64,000 nt of DNA, taken from the NCBI GenBank assembly GCA_963691705.1, contig OY829541.1, positions 50,922,377-50,986,376 on the forward strand, in the 5' to 3' direction. Every line of letters begins with the position of its first letter. Positions within the stretch are counted from its first letter, which is position 1. The position numbers were made by a program, and so were the translations under genes. The stretch comes from Viola odorata. Its lineage: Eukaryota > Streptophyta > Magnoliopsida > Malpighiales > Violaceae. The notes beneath the pieces were generated by a model. The model worked only from the letters and a program-made list of their open reading frames with translations, was not told where the DNA came from and did not search any database. Shown here piece by piece: positions 54,742-64,000 of this stretch.

Positions 54742-54934
54742 AATTGTTGCTTGGATGAGTGCCCATTATGCTCATTTTGTTGTCGAATTAATGCTCGTTT
54801 TGCTGCCGATTTGTTGCTTGAACTGATGCTTAATTCCTTGTTGAAATGCTGCCCATTTTTGCTATTGAAATGTTCAACTTTAATGCTTAATCGTTGCTCG
54901 AAATGCTACTCATTTTTTTCTGCCAAAAGGCTAC

Positions 54935-55350
54935 TAATTTGCTGCCAATTTCATGCTCATTTTGCTGTCAAATTGCTGTCAATTTCATGCTCATTTTTGT
55001 TGCCGAAAGGCTACTCTTTTTGCTGTCAAATTGCTGCCAATTTCATGCTCATTTGCTGTCAAATTGCTGCCAGTTTCATGCTCATTTTTTCTGCCGAAAG
55101 GCTACTCTTTTTGCTGTCAAATTGCTGCCAATTTTATGCTCATTTTTGCTGCCGAAAGGCTACTCTTTTTGCTGTCAAATTGCTGCCAATTTCATGCTCA
55201 TTTGCTGTCAAATTGCTGCCAATTTTATGCTCATTTTTGCTGCCAAAAGGCTACTCTTTTTGCTGTCAAATTGCTGCCAATTTCATGCTCATTTTTGCTG
55301 CCGAAAGGCTACTGTTTTTGCTGTCAAATTGCTGCCAATTTCATGCCCAT
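54935..55350. repeat. 58-bp minisatellite
   Basis: About six copies of a 58-bp unit with TGCTGTCAAATTGCTGCCAA, TTTCATGCTCATTTTTGCTG and CCGAAAGGCTACTCTTT. Some copies contain an extra half-unit (ATGCTCATTTGCTGTCAAATTG). Confidence 0.88.
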
Positions 55351-55908
55351 TTGTTGCCCAATGTATGCTCAATTTCTGCTGCAAACTCTTGCTTAATGTG
55401 GCTGTTTTGGTTAGCTAGATTGAGTTTGTTTTGTTGACAAATTGAGGTTGTTTCTGATGGCTTAATTATGGCTAGATTTACTTGTTTGTTACTGTTTTAG
55501 TTTTTGAATTTCCAATCATTGAACCTTTACTGCAATTTGTGCATATTACCGAATTTTCCGCTGTGCAAATATTACTCTTATTCTGCACTTGATGTTTCAC
55601 TGTGGTATTTGCATTGTTTTCATTTGTTTTAGTTGTACCACCTAAATCCATGGCATTTTATTGAACTGCAAGTCCATTTTAGCTGTCAATTTCTTTATCA
55701 CTGGTTAATTTTTTTGATGTTCTAGATATAATAATATGTTGGAAATTATGCTTTAGTGGGTTAGTTTTCTGAGTTTGGTAGATTGGAATTGTGTAGAAAA
55801 CCTAGCCGCACGCAGCTCCAATGGTGAAGACAGAAGATGGTGTTCAGAAGTTTAGTTCGGTGTTGAAGCAGAAGGCAAACTACGACTACTTGTATGGGCA
55901 GAAGACAC

Positions 55909-56005
55909 CATCTGTGTAATCCAGGAACTTTTATTTGCAATATGCATCTGTGTAATCTAGGATCTTTTAATCGCAATATGCATCTGTGTAATCCAGGATC
56001 TTTTA
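55909..56005. repeat. Three tandem copies of a 36-bp unit
   Basis: CATCTGTGTAATCCAGGA with CTTTTATTTGCAATATG and close variants, repeated at about 55909, 55945 and 55981. The third copy is incomplete. Confidence 0.85.
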
Positions 56006-56391
56006 TGGATTAATTGGTTTTAATTCTTTCTGAGTTTTGTCAAGGAAGTTCTGCTTCTGATAAATTATCTGAACACACGAAATATGATGGTTTAGTTGAA
56101 GAAAGTGTACATATATACTATCATTTGTGTTACAATAAAATGAAAGTGGGCAAACTGTTTTGGATCATGGTCATGTGCAATACAACAACTAAACATTCCA
56201 AACGGTTCATTCACTTGAAAATAACCAAGTTAAATTAATGGGAACGATCGTGCTATAAAACACATAAGAAACTACAGTATTATCATACATAGTTAACTAC
56301 AAACAAAGTCGTGCTAACTATAAACATTCCAAACAGATAAGTATAGTCTTCAAAACACATAACAAGCTACAATATTATCATACATAGTTAA

Positions 56392-56625
56392 CTACAAATA
56401 AGATCGTGCTCTCTTGATGCTGCAAGCGGGGCATTTGTAATGCTTCATATGCTCTGCCCTAGCTGGAGTGATCTTGACACACTTCCCATGGAACCACTTC
56501 TCACATATATCACAACAAATCCAGAATTCATCAAATGCATAATTTTGCCCACAGATACCACAAAATGTCTCTCCATGCTCATCATTGTCTTCTTCTTCCA
56601 AGCGACCCTCATCATCATTATCATT
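56392..56625 (-). CDS. Alfin-like PHD finger exon carried by the Mutator-like element
   Basis: Preceded by a good acceptor (TGTTGTAG) and open to a TAA-type end at 56392. An acidic start ([19 protein letters not shown]) leads into a PHD finger: [53 protein letters not shown]. All C4-H-C3 zinc ligands are present. This is the PHD of plant Alfin-like proteins, which reads H3K4me2/3 in nucleosomes. The aromatic W in DEFWICCD and the acidic residue before it, important for methyl-lysine reading, are kept. The rest of an Alfin-like protein is absent. The intron upstream (56711-56626, GTATG...TAG) would splice it to the transposase's downstream segment in phase 0. Confidence 0.85.
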   Translation of the reverse strand, partial: NDNDDEGRLEEEDNDEHGETFCGICGQNYAFDEFWICCDICEKWFHGKCVKITPARAEHMKHYKCPACSIKRARSYL

Positions 56626-56711
56626 CTACAACATGTAGAATACAAAATTTAGTTCTCGTTCTACAACATGTAGAACACAAAATACCAAAGAAACAAAACA
56701 AACATTCATAC

Positions 56712-58630
56712 CAGACTCTCTTGAGTTTCAAATTGATTCATAGTTGATGATGGTTCAGATACACCAAATTGACTCTCTTGGAAGATTATATATTCTTTCA
56801 TTAATAAACACTTTCACAATATGTCTGCAAATTATTCCTCTAAACTCAAACAGACGACATGAACACTTAAATTCAAGGTTTGCCTCATCATAACAAACAA
56901 AATAAATAACTTGTCTTGTTAATACACCCTCTTTGTTCATCAAGATGTCTTTTATTTGAAATGTTGAAAATGATTCGTTCCTGTCAAGTAAGGTATGAAT
57001 ACTATAATCAACTCAAATATGACTTGAAAACTAGCATCGAATATTAAATAGTAATTTTTTGTTAAAATCAATAGAATGTCAAAAATGATTCGTACCTGTC
57101 AAAATATTTTAGATTGCAGTACACCAAACCCCACAACTCATCTTGAAATAACCGAAACACTTCATTTGTGTAGGTATCTTGAAGTTGTTTCTCAAAGTGA
57201 AAACCAGTTATCACAAGAATATGGGAAGAGAACGAAGCAAAATCTGCTTTAATTTCTTTCTCGATCTTACTCTTCAATGCATTATCATACTGCTCTACAA
57301 ACTGCTTTAAAGACGTCTTGAGACCAATATACCCATGAAAGAATGCATTCATACTTTCACTTCTTTGGGTTGTAGACATTCCAGCCCAAAAAATTCCTTT
57401 TACAAACACTGGAACCCAACGATGACGATCTTTATATAAACCACTTAACCATGAATTTGTGTAGAGATCAAAATCACCCATCATGTTACACCAAATCTCC
57501 TCAAATTCTTCAACCTCAATGGACTCATACACAACTTTTTTCATAACTTTTTTAATCTGCTTGTAATCATGTCGTGATCCAAGCTTTTCAGGCAACTTCT
57601 TCATAATGTGCCACAGGCAAAGACGATGGTGAGAAGTAGGGAAAACATAATTTACAACTTTTTGAATGGACTTGCATTGGTCAGTAATTATTGCATTTGA
57701 AGCCTTTGACATGCACATCAACCAAGCTTTAAACAACCAAATGTATGTATCTGCCTCTTCATTTGAAAGTAAACCACAACCAAATAATATTGTTTGCCCA
57801 TGGTGATTAACACCAACAAATGGAGCAAAAGGCATGTCATATCTATTAGTTAAATTGATTGTATCAAACGATATAACATCACCAAAAGATTCATAGGCTG
57901 CTATAGATCGTGCATCTGCCTAAAATACATTTTTTAATCGACTGTCATCATCTATATCAAACATGTAGAAGAAATTAGGATTCCTTTTTTGCATGCATGC
58001 AAAATACATACTAAGTGATGCAGCATCTCCAACTCCAAGCCTAATTTGTCTTGCTTTAAGAATATGATTTCTACAATCCTTCTCAGTAAAGGTCAAATTC
58101 TCATACCCTCCTAATTCCACAGCCAAAGAATGAAAATTATTACTCACACGTATGCCTGCTTGGTCATTTATTTCAAGCCTCCTCTTAGCATACGCATCAA
58201 TATTTTTATTACACTGAAAAAAATGTGATTTTGTAGGACTCAAGTCATGATTATGCTCAAGATTAACAAATGAAATAGTGAACTCTCCTTCAGCATTAAC
58301 CATACAATTGATTCTAGCCTTACAATTAATTCTTTTTGATGCCCTTGGATTAAAAGCATTTTTTCCTGCGGATTTACACGCACCTTCTCTAGTACACGTA
58401 ATAACATAATACACCAGCTTCCCATCATCATCTTTCCTCCCACTTTTTCTCTTAATACCAAATCCTATTTCACAAGCATACTGAAGATAAAAATTGTAAG
58501 CTTCTTCTTCTGATTTGAAAACCATACCTGGCTTTGGAATCAATTCATAATCAGGTTCCGACAATGGAGGCTCATCATTTTGAGGCTCATCACTTCGTGG
58601 CTCATCACTTTGAGGGAAAAACTCCATTTC
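56712..58630 (-). pseudogene. FAR1-type Mutator transposase with SWIM zinc finger
   Basis: Cuts and pastes the element; descended from the same family as FAR1/FHY3. Exon 58630-57096 has ATG at 58627, just after an acceptor (TTACAG). A FAR1 DNA-binding domain runs from about residue 35 (GMVFKSEEEAYNFYLQYA) to HNHDLSP. The MULE catalytic domain follows: D in VISFDTINLTN, NAIITDQCKSIQ, and E in STTQRSESMNAFF. A 115-bp intron (57095-56981) joins in frame to the SWIM exon 56980-56712, with FKCSCRLFEFRGIICRHIVK (C-x-C...C-x-H). A TAG at 57920-57922, in an otherwise conserved stretch before ADARSIAAY, breaks it. The exon is open in the SWIM frame to a TGA at about 56755; its last 45 bases are open in a different frame, which matches the next exon. 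Confidence 0.85.
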
Positions 58631-59015
58631 CTGTAACAAAAGGTTACAAGATTGTTGTAATTTCATAACCATAACGTGCAACATAAACACCCCCATTGAT
58701 TAAACAGCACCTTCGGACATAAACATGCTCCTTCGGACATGTAACATGTATTTGCACAGATATTGCCAGAGCTACTTATAGAAACTCGATATACACGAGC
58801 AAGACAATATCAAGAGAATAACATCCAGTAACAACCTACGACCATGGACCGAGAATACCAAACCAACATTCCAAACCATAATCACAAGTTCAACATGTGA
58901 GTGGAAATGAAAATGAAAATAACTCATAATCACAAGTTCAACATTCCAATCCAGTAACAACCTCGGCACATTTAAGCTTTGAGTGGAAATGAAAATGAAA
59001 ATAACTCATAATCAC

Positions 59016-59838
59016 AAGTTCAACCCATCAAACCAACTTAAAATACATACAATAAATCATTTCATGAAATCCCATCTATAATTTAAAATAAAATGAAAAT
59101 GAAAACAACTCATAATCACAAGTTCAACATTCCAAACCAACTTAAAATACATACAATAAATCATTCCATTAAAACCCTACAATTCTCCAGCATAAAACCC
59201 AATTCAAGATCCAAAAAAAATTGCTGCAATTCCTTGAACACTAGCAAAATTACTGTTCCAACCCAACTTCCCATCACAAAATCCAGGCAAAATTCAGAAA
59301 ATCAGTAACCAAAGAAGTTGTTACCTCTAAGTCAGTCTTGTTTGCGTTTCTCCTCCTTTCTTACTTCTGATTTAGCACTTCTTTTCACCTCAAATATCAC
59401 AACACCAAAATTCAATCTAATTAGGGTTTCTTTGAAATTGGAAGAAATTGGGGTTTAGGGTTTCGGAGGAGAAGCAGCTTTGTCGGCGGGTTTGTCGAAG
59501 GAGAAGCAGCGCGGTGAGGAGAAGCAGAGAGAAGGAGACTCTGTCGTTGTCGTCGGAGGCTGGTATGCTGTCGTCGTTGTCGGAGGCTGGTGTGCTGTCA
59601 TCGTCAGAGGAGGGTTTGTGTCGAAGGAGGAAGAGGGTGAGGAGGTGTGTTGTTGTCGTCGTCGGAGGTTACTGGCTGGTTTGTGAAGAAGGAGGATGAG
59701 GGTGTTGTTTGAGGGTGAGGAGGGCTGAAGGAGTAATGTTGGTGCTGTCGAAGAAGAAGGCTGAAGGAGTTTTGACCCCTTTTTTTAATGACGTGGCAAC
59801 TGCCACGTCAAGTGTGCATTCTCAAGGTGCTCTTTCAA
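59016..59838 (-). repeat. Right terminal inverted repeat of the Mutator-like element
   Basis: Matches 53898-54741 inverted. It is upstream of the minus-strand transposase and so probably holds its promoter and 5' UTR, with a donor-like GAG|GTAACAA. The transposase exon begins after an acceptor at 58631, which suggests a 5' UTR intron starting in this repeat. Confidence 0.9.
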
Positions 59839-60364
59839 GGAGCTAAATAGCATTACTCAAAGCAATAAACCTTGTTTGTTGAGTAGAGGCAGTGAGAGTG
59901 ATAATTGAGAGGGAAAGAATTTGTGAATTGGTCTCTAATTTGGTGGTTTGGTTTGGATGGTCGGGTTTAATTGCAGTAATGGATAAAAATGAAATTGATG
60001 CAGTGATGGATTAAATTGATACAATGATGGGTTGAAAATTTAATTGCAGGGGTGCTTTGAATAAATTTGCAGTGGTGGATAAATAATTTTTTTTCAGTGA
60101 TGAGGATGAGATCCTTTTTGGCAGAGATGGGAGTGAGATGATGAGGGAGATGGTTTTCCTGAATTGGTGTCTTGCTCTCCCCCTTTTTTTGCTGGTGATG
60201 GCAATGCTATTTATAGAGGGTGTGAGGGATTGGCAAGGTGATGGGTTGGAGGGAGAAGGTGGAGGACGGTGATGGGTTGAGGAAGAAAATGGAGAGGGAG
60301 AGGTTGAGGGCATTTAATGTTGATGGGAGTTAGTACGAGGGAAAGAGTATTTATTTATTTTTCA

Positions 60365-60775
60365 TTCGGTTCGATCCATGGTTCGAGAAGTTCCGTTTGA
60401 ACCTGAACGGAAAAATACCAAAAATACGGGATAAATTAAAATGACACGACATAAATTAAATAATAAACAGTAAATAGACAAAATAAATAATAAAATGGAA
60501 ATGTTCGATCTATGGTCCGAGGAATCTTGCTCGGAACCAATAGAAGTTCGAACGAAATAAAACAGTAAAATATGAAAAAAAGTAGAACAAAATGAAATGA
60601 CACGAAATAAAATAATAATAAATAATAAATAGCTAATAAACGAAAATGTTTGATCATCGGTTTCGAGAAATCTCACTCGGAACCTATATAAGTTTGAACG
60701 GAAAAAACGATAAAATATGAAAAAAATACCGAATAAAATCGAAATGACGCGAGACAGAAAAATAAATGGCAGATG
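60365..60775. repeat. Three degenerate tandem repeats in the solo LTR
   Basis: Units of roughly 130-145 bp begin with variants of TTCGATCCATGGTTCGAG, then GAACGGAAAAA, then AAAATGACACGA. They start near 60368, 60506 and 60650. Copies differ substantially. They correspond in place, though not clearly in sequence, to the repeat blocks in the other LTRs. Confidence 0.7.
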
Positions 60776-60870
60776 CACGAGAATAAACAGAAATACGATT
60801 TTAGAAAGTTGACGATGAAAAATGGGAAAAAGTTGTGACGAAAAATTAAAAATCGAGTAGCAATAGCAGG

Positions 60871-61686
60871 TATCTATGGGTACAATTTATCTTTAGTTTA
60901 CCTATTCCGTAAGGATGCGGGTGTGGGTGCGGATATGGATAGTGCTTAGCTTCTTCTCACTTACCCAATTGTCATCCCTAAGCTTAAGAGATCTTTTAAT
61001 AAGTTCTTTAAATTATAAGTTTTTTAAATTTAGGTGTGGACTAGTCTAGCTCGGAAAAAAAATTCAGAACACGACATCATATAAAAAAAAGTCTTTTAAT
61101 TGATACAATTTCCTTTTATTTTCAATTGGCTTGTAAAAAGCTTTTTTTTTTTTCAATTCAATATTCAATCTTTGATTAAAACAATTAATTATATTGCAAA
61201 AATGAAGAAGCAGTCATTAATCCTGAATATGCTTACTATATTATTTATAACTTCACACCATATCCTTTCTTTCACAATCATGCGCGAGGCCCATAAAACA
61301 AATTAAGCGGGTGAAGCCCTCATTCATGTGACAGAAAATAACATTGAAGCATAGAAGTGCAATCAGTGAGATTCGAACTCAGAGGAAGTACCGATGAGTT
61401 ACGAGATCATTGGGAAATTAATAATTCATTAGAAAGCTAGGCTGATGATAGCTTGCTGGATCACAAAATTTAGTAATCCCGAGTAGCTAGCAAGATCAAA
61501 ATCACATATTTCTTGATGCACCATCAGCATCAATGTTGATTTCTTTTGCCTCAATTTTCTGAAATTTCAAACAAAATGTACAGGCCATATGCAACAAAAA
61601 TAGATTGAAACGGGTAAGAAAAAGAAAACAAAAACAAATGAAATTAAGGAATGGTGCATTATGATATCATTAAACCAGATTATTTC
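60871..61686. other. AT-rich intergenic region
   Basis: No gene. A decayed hAT end is likely at about 60900-60980 (CACTTACCCAATTGTCATCC, with GATGCGGGTGTGGGTGCGG before it). The region just right of it looks ordinary. Confidence 0.5.
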
Positions 61687-64000
61687 CTAATGTTTGTGTA
61701 ACCATTCTGAATGGAATATGCATGTGTTTGAGTGCTGCCTATCTTTTTGAGGAACTAATGCAATGGAGTTCATTTTCCAGTACTCATGACCATTCCTTCT
61801 TTTCTCCTCCCCTCCATATTCCCATTTCTCTTCCTCTCGTCTCCCTTCAACCCCCCCGCCGCTACCATCCATGCTCGATATCAAAACTCTTCTCCAATTA
61901 CACCACATTCTAACCATAATGTAAATCATTACCAAGCATATTGCTGCAGAAGTAAAGACAATGGCCACTATAATGCTCACTACAGCAGTGCTTGAAAGGC
62001 TCTTCTGTTGATCCGATCCTGAACACGATCCTAATGGTAGGTCGCAAAGCTTGTCATTTCCCAAGAAAGATTTGAGTGGGAATCCTGAAAATGTGGAAGG
62101 AATTTGGCCCTCAAGATGATTATACGACATGTTTAGCACGTGAAGGCTTGTCAGCTTTGCGAGCGAAGAGGGTATCTCTCCTTGAAGAAGATTGAAAGAA
62201 AGGTTCAATCTTTCTAACTTCATGAGATTTCCAAGAGAAGATGGAATCTCACCAGAGAGACCATTTTTGCTTAGGTCTAATATCACTTGTAACTCTGTCA
62301 TACTCCCTAACTCTTCTGGTATCGAACCTGTCAAGAAATTTTCGGAGAGCCTAAGTTCAAATAGCTTCTTGCATTCCTGCAATGTGGAAGGGATAGGGCC
62401 GGAAAGGTTGTTTCTCTGCAGATTAAGGACATTGAGGGAAGTAAGGTTTCCTATCTCCTCCGGGATCTTGCCGGAGAGATTGTTGCTATGGAGAGAGAGC
62501 TTGAGCAATCTTGAACAGTTTCCTAGCTCTGCAGGTATATTTCCACTGAAGTTGTTCGATGAGAAATCTAGCTCTCCGAGCTTTTCTAATGTCCCTAACC
62601 AAGAAGGCATGGTGTCTGTAATTTGGTTATTGGTAAGTAGGAAGTGCTCGAGTTTTTTACAGTTGGAAAGTTGAGTTGGCAATTCTCCTATGAGGTTATT
62701 GAATGAAAAATCCAGGAAGTTGAGGTTGGTGAGTTGGCCAAACTCGCGAGAAATGTTGCCTGTGAGATGATTGTGTGCAAGGCGTAGACGGGTTAGGCTT
62801 GTTGACATGGTTATTCTAGAAGGAATAGGACCAGAAAAACTGTTGTTGGTTAAGTCTAGGGCAGTCAAAGAGTTGGAACCCAATAGAGGAAGTATACTTC
62901 CACTAAATTTGTTGTGAGAAAAGTTGATAATTTTGAGGTTTTTAAGAAGGAAGAAAGATGTAGGAAGTGGACCTTCAAATGAGTTGTTGTAGAGAGTAAT
63001 TTTGAACAGTTCTGATAGGAATCTGAATGTCGGCGGCAATACCCCGGTGAGCTTGTTATCTGCCAAGGCCAAAATCTGAAGGCTTTTGCAGTAGCCCATG
63101 CTTGGAGGAATTGGACCTGATAAGTCATTCTGCCTCAGTTGAAGCACAACTAGGTTCTTAAGCTTTCCAATAGTTGCAGGAATGGAACCGGAAAAGTGGT
63201 TTCCGAAGAAATCGATTTCAGTTAAGCTCGTGCAGTTCATTAACTCTCTTGGTATTTCTCCTGACATCTGGTTATCATAAAGATAGAGGGTACTCAACCT
63301 CTGTAACTTGCCAAACTCCGGTGGAAGCCTGCCCTTGATCATGTTGTCAAACAGCATCAAGTTTTCCAGGCTACTGACGTTACCGATTTCAGGTGGTAAG
63401 TTCCCGGTAAAGCTGTTATTATTAAGCTGAAGATCAGTTAGGTTCTGCAGTTTGTCGAGGCTAGATGGCAGCTTCCCTTCAAAGTTGTTATCGGAGAGGT
63501 CAAGTTGCTGGAGTGAGGAGCATTTCAGTAGCTCTAAAGGAAAGTTGCCAGAGAGACTGTTTCGAGCCAGGAGAAGTTGTTGGAGATTCGAATTGTTGAG
63601 GCAAAAGTTGCTCGGACTGTTTCCTGTTAAACTGTTATCAGACAGAACCAAAGTTACAAGATTCCTCATTTCAGTATTCAAGAGACTTACAGTTCCTGAG
63701 AGATTATTTGCTGACAAGTCAAGAGTTTCAAGCTGAACCAGCTGATTAAGTTCTGATGGAATCTGGCCGCTCAATCTGTTGCCGACTAGACTCAAGTACT
63801 TCAAGCTGGACAGATGACTTAATTCAACAGGAATGGGACCAGAAAGGCTATTATTAGCCAAATTCAATGTTTTCAAGGATTTAAGCTTTCCCATTGAAGC
63901 TGGGATGTCTCCTTCCAGTTTGTTGTTTGATGTTGCAAAATTTTGAAGCTCTTCACAACCTTGAATCTCCTCCGGTATAACACCATCAAGACTGTTACTC
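61687..64000 (-). CDS. Kinase-less LRR receptor-like protein, 5' part outside the window
   Basis: Open on the minus strand from the window edge to TAG at 61687, 770 residues visible. About 25 plant-type leucine-rich repeats (LxxLxLxxNxLSGxIPxx) fill the first 620 or so, followed by a Cys-containing cap (NDKLCDLPLGSCSG). A transmembrane helix (VVSIIVAIVFTSAAICLVMI) comes next, then a tail of about 70 residues with mixed charge (GRREEEKWEYGGEEKRRNG). No kinase domain follows. The ectodomain would sense a ligand at the cell surface, and signalling would need a partner kinase. The N-terminal signal peptide and first repeats are off the right edge. The frame is unbroken. It could be a receptor kinase that lost its kinase, but no kinase remnant is visible downstream. 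Confidence 0.85.
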   Translation of the reverse strand, partial: SNSLDGVIPEEIQGCEELQNFATSNNKLEGDIPASMGKLKSLKTLNLANNSLSGPIPVELSHLSSLKYLSLVGNRLSGQIPSELNQLVQLETLDLSANNLSGTVSLLNTEMRNLVTLVLSDNSLTGNSPSNFCLNNSNLQQLLLARNSLSGNFPLELLKCSSLQQLDLSDNNFEGKLPSSLDKLQNLTDLQLNNNSFTGNLPPEIGNVSSLENLMLFDNMIKGRLPPEFGKLQRLSTLYLYDNQMSGEIPRELMNCTSLTEIDFFGNHFSGSIPATIGKLKNLVVLQLRQNDLSGPIPPSMGYCKSLQILALADNKLTGVLPPTFRFLSELFKITLYNNSFEGPLPTSFFLLKNLKIINFSHNKFSGSILPLLGSNSLTALDLTNNSFSGPIPSRITMSTSLTRLRLAHNHLTGNISREFGQLTNLNFLDFSFNNLIGELPTQLSNCKKLEHFLLTNNQITDTMPSWLGTLEKLGELDFSSNNFSGNIPAELGNCSRLLKLSLHSNNLSGKIPEEIGNLTSLNVLNLQRNNLSGPIPSTLQECKKLFELRLSENFLTGSIPEELGSMTELQVILDLSKNGLSGEIPSSLGNLMKLERLNLSFNLLQGEIPSSLAKLTSLHVLNMSYNHLEGQIPSTFSGFPLKSFLGNDKLCDLPLGSCSGSDQQKSLSSTAVVSIIVAIVFTSAAICLVMIYIMVRMWCNWRRVLISSMDGSGGGVEGRREEEKWEYGGEEKRRNGHEYWKMNSIALVPQKDRQHSNTCIFHSEWLHKH

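Larger units (their letters stand above)
54741..56391. other. Non-coding left interior of the Mutator-like element
   Basis: No gene recognised. It holds the 58-bp minisatellite and a triple 36-bp repeat; otherwise AT-rich. Long + strand frames across the minisatellite follow from the repeat. Confidence 0.55.
53898..59838 (-). mobile_element. Mutator-like element (FAR1 type) with long terminal inverted repeats
   Basis: A 5.9-kb element with inverted repeats of 844 bp (left) and 823 bp (right). On the minus strand it carries a FAR1-type transposase, a SWIM zinc finger and an Alfin-like PHD-finger exon. The ends start TTGAAAGAGCACCTTGAG. I could not find the 9-bp duplication usual for Mutator: the flanks are GGCAGCAA and GGAGCTAA. 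It is inserted in the solo LTR 52809-60865. The transposase has a stop codon, so this copy is probably not autonomous now. Confidence 0.88.
52809..60865 (-). repeat. Old solo LTR of a Tat/Ogre-like retrotransposon, split by a Mutator-like element
   Basis: The left end (TGTCGCACCCC on the + strand) and the following 250 bases match, on the minus strand, the conserved 3' part of the LTR at 7172. Shared words include GGGTGCCTAACACC, AGGGTGGCGACTTCA and GTTCCCTAAACCT. The right end (about 60770-60865, minus) matches the LTR start (TACTCGATTTTT against TACCCGAATTTT, then CATCGTCA-CTTTC). Flanks are GTAGG (52804-52808) and GCAGG (60866-60870), one base different. Without the inserted element the LTR is about 2.1 kb. 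There is no internal region or second LTR, so it is a solo LTR. Its mutated end and duplication show it is old. Confidence 0.75.

Noticed and set aside
54751..55437. 228-residue Cys-rich plus-strand frame
   Set aside because: Follows the 58-bp minisatellite and is open in three frames at once; opposite to the element's gene.
48889..60978. A very large hAT element with ends at 48889 and 60978
   Set aside because: The right end looks hAT-like, but the left candidate (AGGAATGATAATTT) matches weakly and no 8-bp duplication was found.
61350..61390. GAGATTCGAACTC tract as a tRNA T-arm
   Set aside because: No acceptor, D or anticodon arms around it.
62192..63736. Plus-strand frames of 160 and 94 residues
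   Set aside because: Shadows of the LRR gene, produced by its regular repeat.

Overview
The window is nuclear DNA of a flowering plant, probably a eudicot. The evidence is genes with many short GT-AG introns, plant-specific LRR receptor and MORC/PP2A genes, plant-type Ty3/gypsy (Tat/Ogre lineage), Ty1/copia, hAT and FAR1-type Mutator elements, and AT-rich intergenic DNA. The species cannot be named from the sequence.

Positions 1-27677 are one minus-strand Tat-lineage Ty3/gypsy retrotransposon that runs off the left edge. It has a 524-bp 5' LTR (27154-27677), a primer-binding site, and one gag-pol frame (27068 to 21278) broken by five stop codons and one frameshift. Downstream of integrase are two related spliced genes on the opposite (+) strand (1-1664 and 2268-19937). 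Inside it sits a complete non-autonomous LTR element, 3388-18592. That element has 3.6-3.8 kb LTRs, an exact GACGG target duplication, a gag gene only, no pol, and several satellite-like tandem arrays (TR-GAG type, Ogre/Tat-like).

Positions 27678-30550 hold a GA-rich stretch, a possible MITE end and a truncated, decayed copia element. Positions 30888-35614 are an apparently intact 14-exon gene for a PP2A B55 regulatory subunit; one of its introns carries a tRNA-Tyr-like pseudogene without its anticodon. Positions 39427-46583 are an apparently intact 19-exon MORC-family GHKL ATPase gene.

From 46.6 kb on, the DNA is again dominated by transposons. A CLPR4-like chloroplast Clp protease pseudogene (49347-52286) is split mid-codon by a hAT element (49782-52240), which itself contains a second hAT element (49831-50782); both target duplications are perfect. 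An old solo LTR (52809-60865, minus) of a Tat/Ogre-like family is split by a Mutator-like element (53898-59838) with inverted repeats of about 830 bp. The Mutator element encodes a FAR1-type transposase. Directly downstream, in the same orientation and behind a canonical intron, lies an exon for an Alfin-like PHD finger. This possible transposase-PHD chimera is the most unusual thing in the window. The window ends inside a minus-strand kinase-less LRR receptor-like protein gene (61687-64000).

The three host loci in good condition (PP2A B55, MORC, LRR-RLP) are not obviously connected in function. The rest is a layered history of insertions whose relative order can be read from the nesting.
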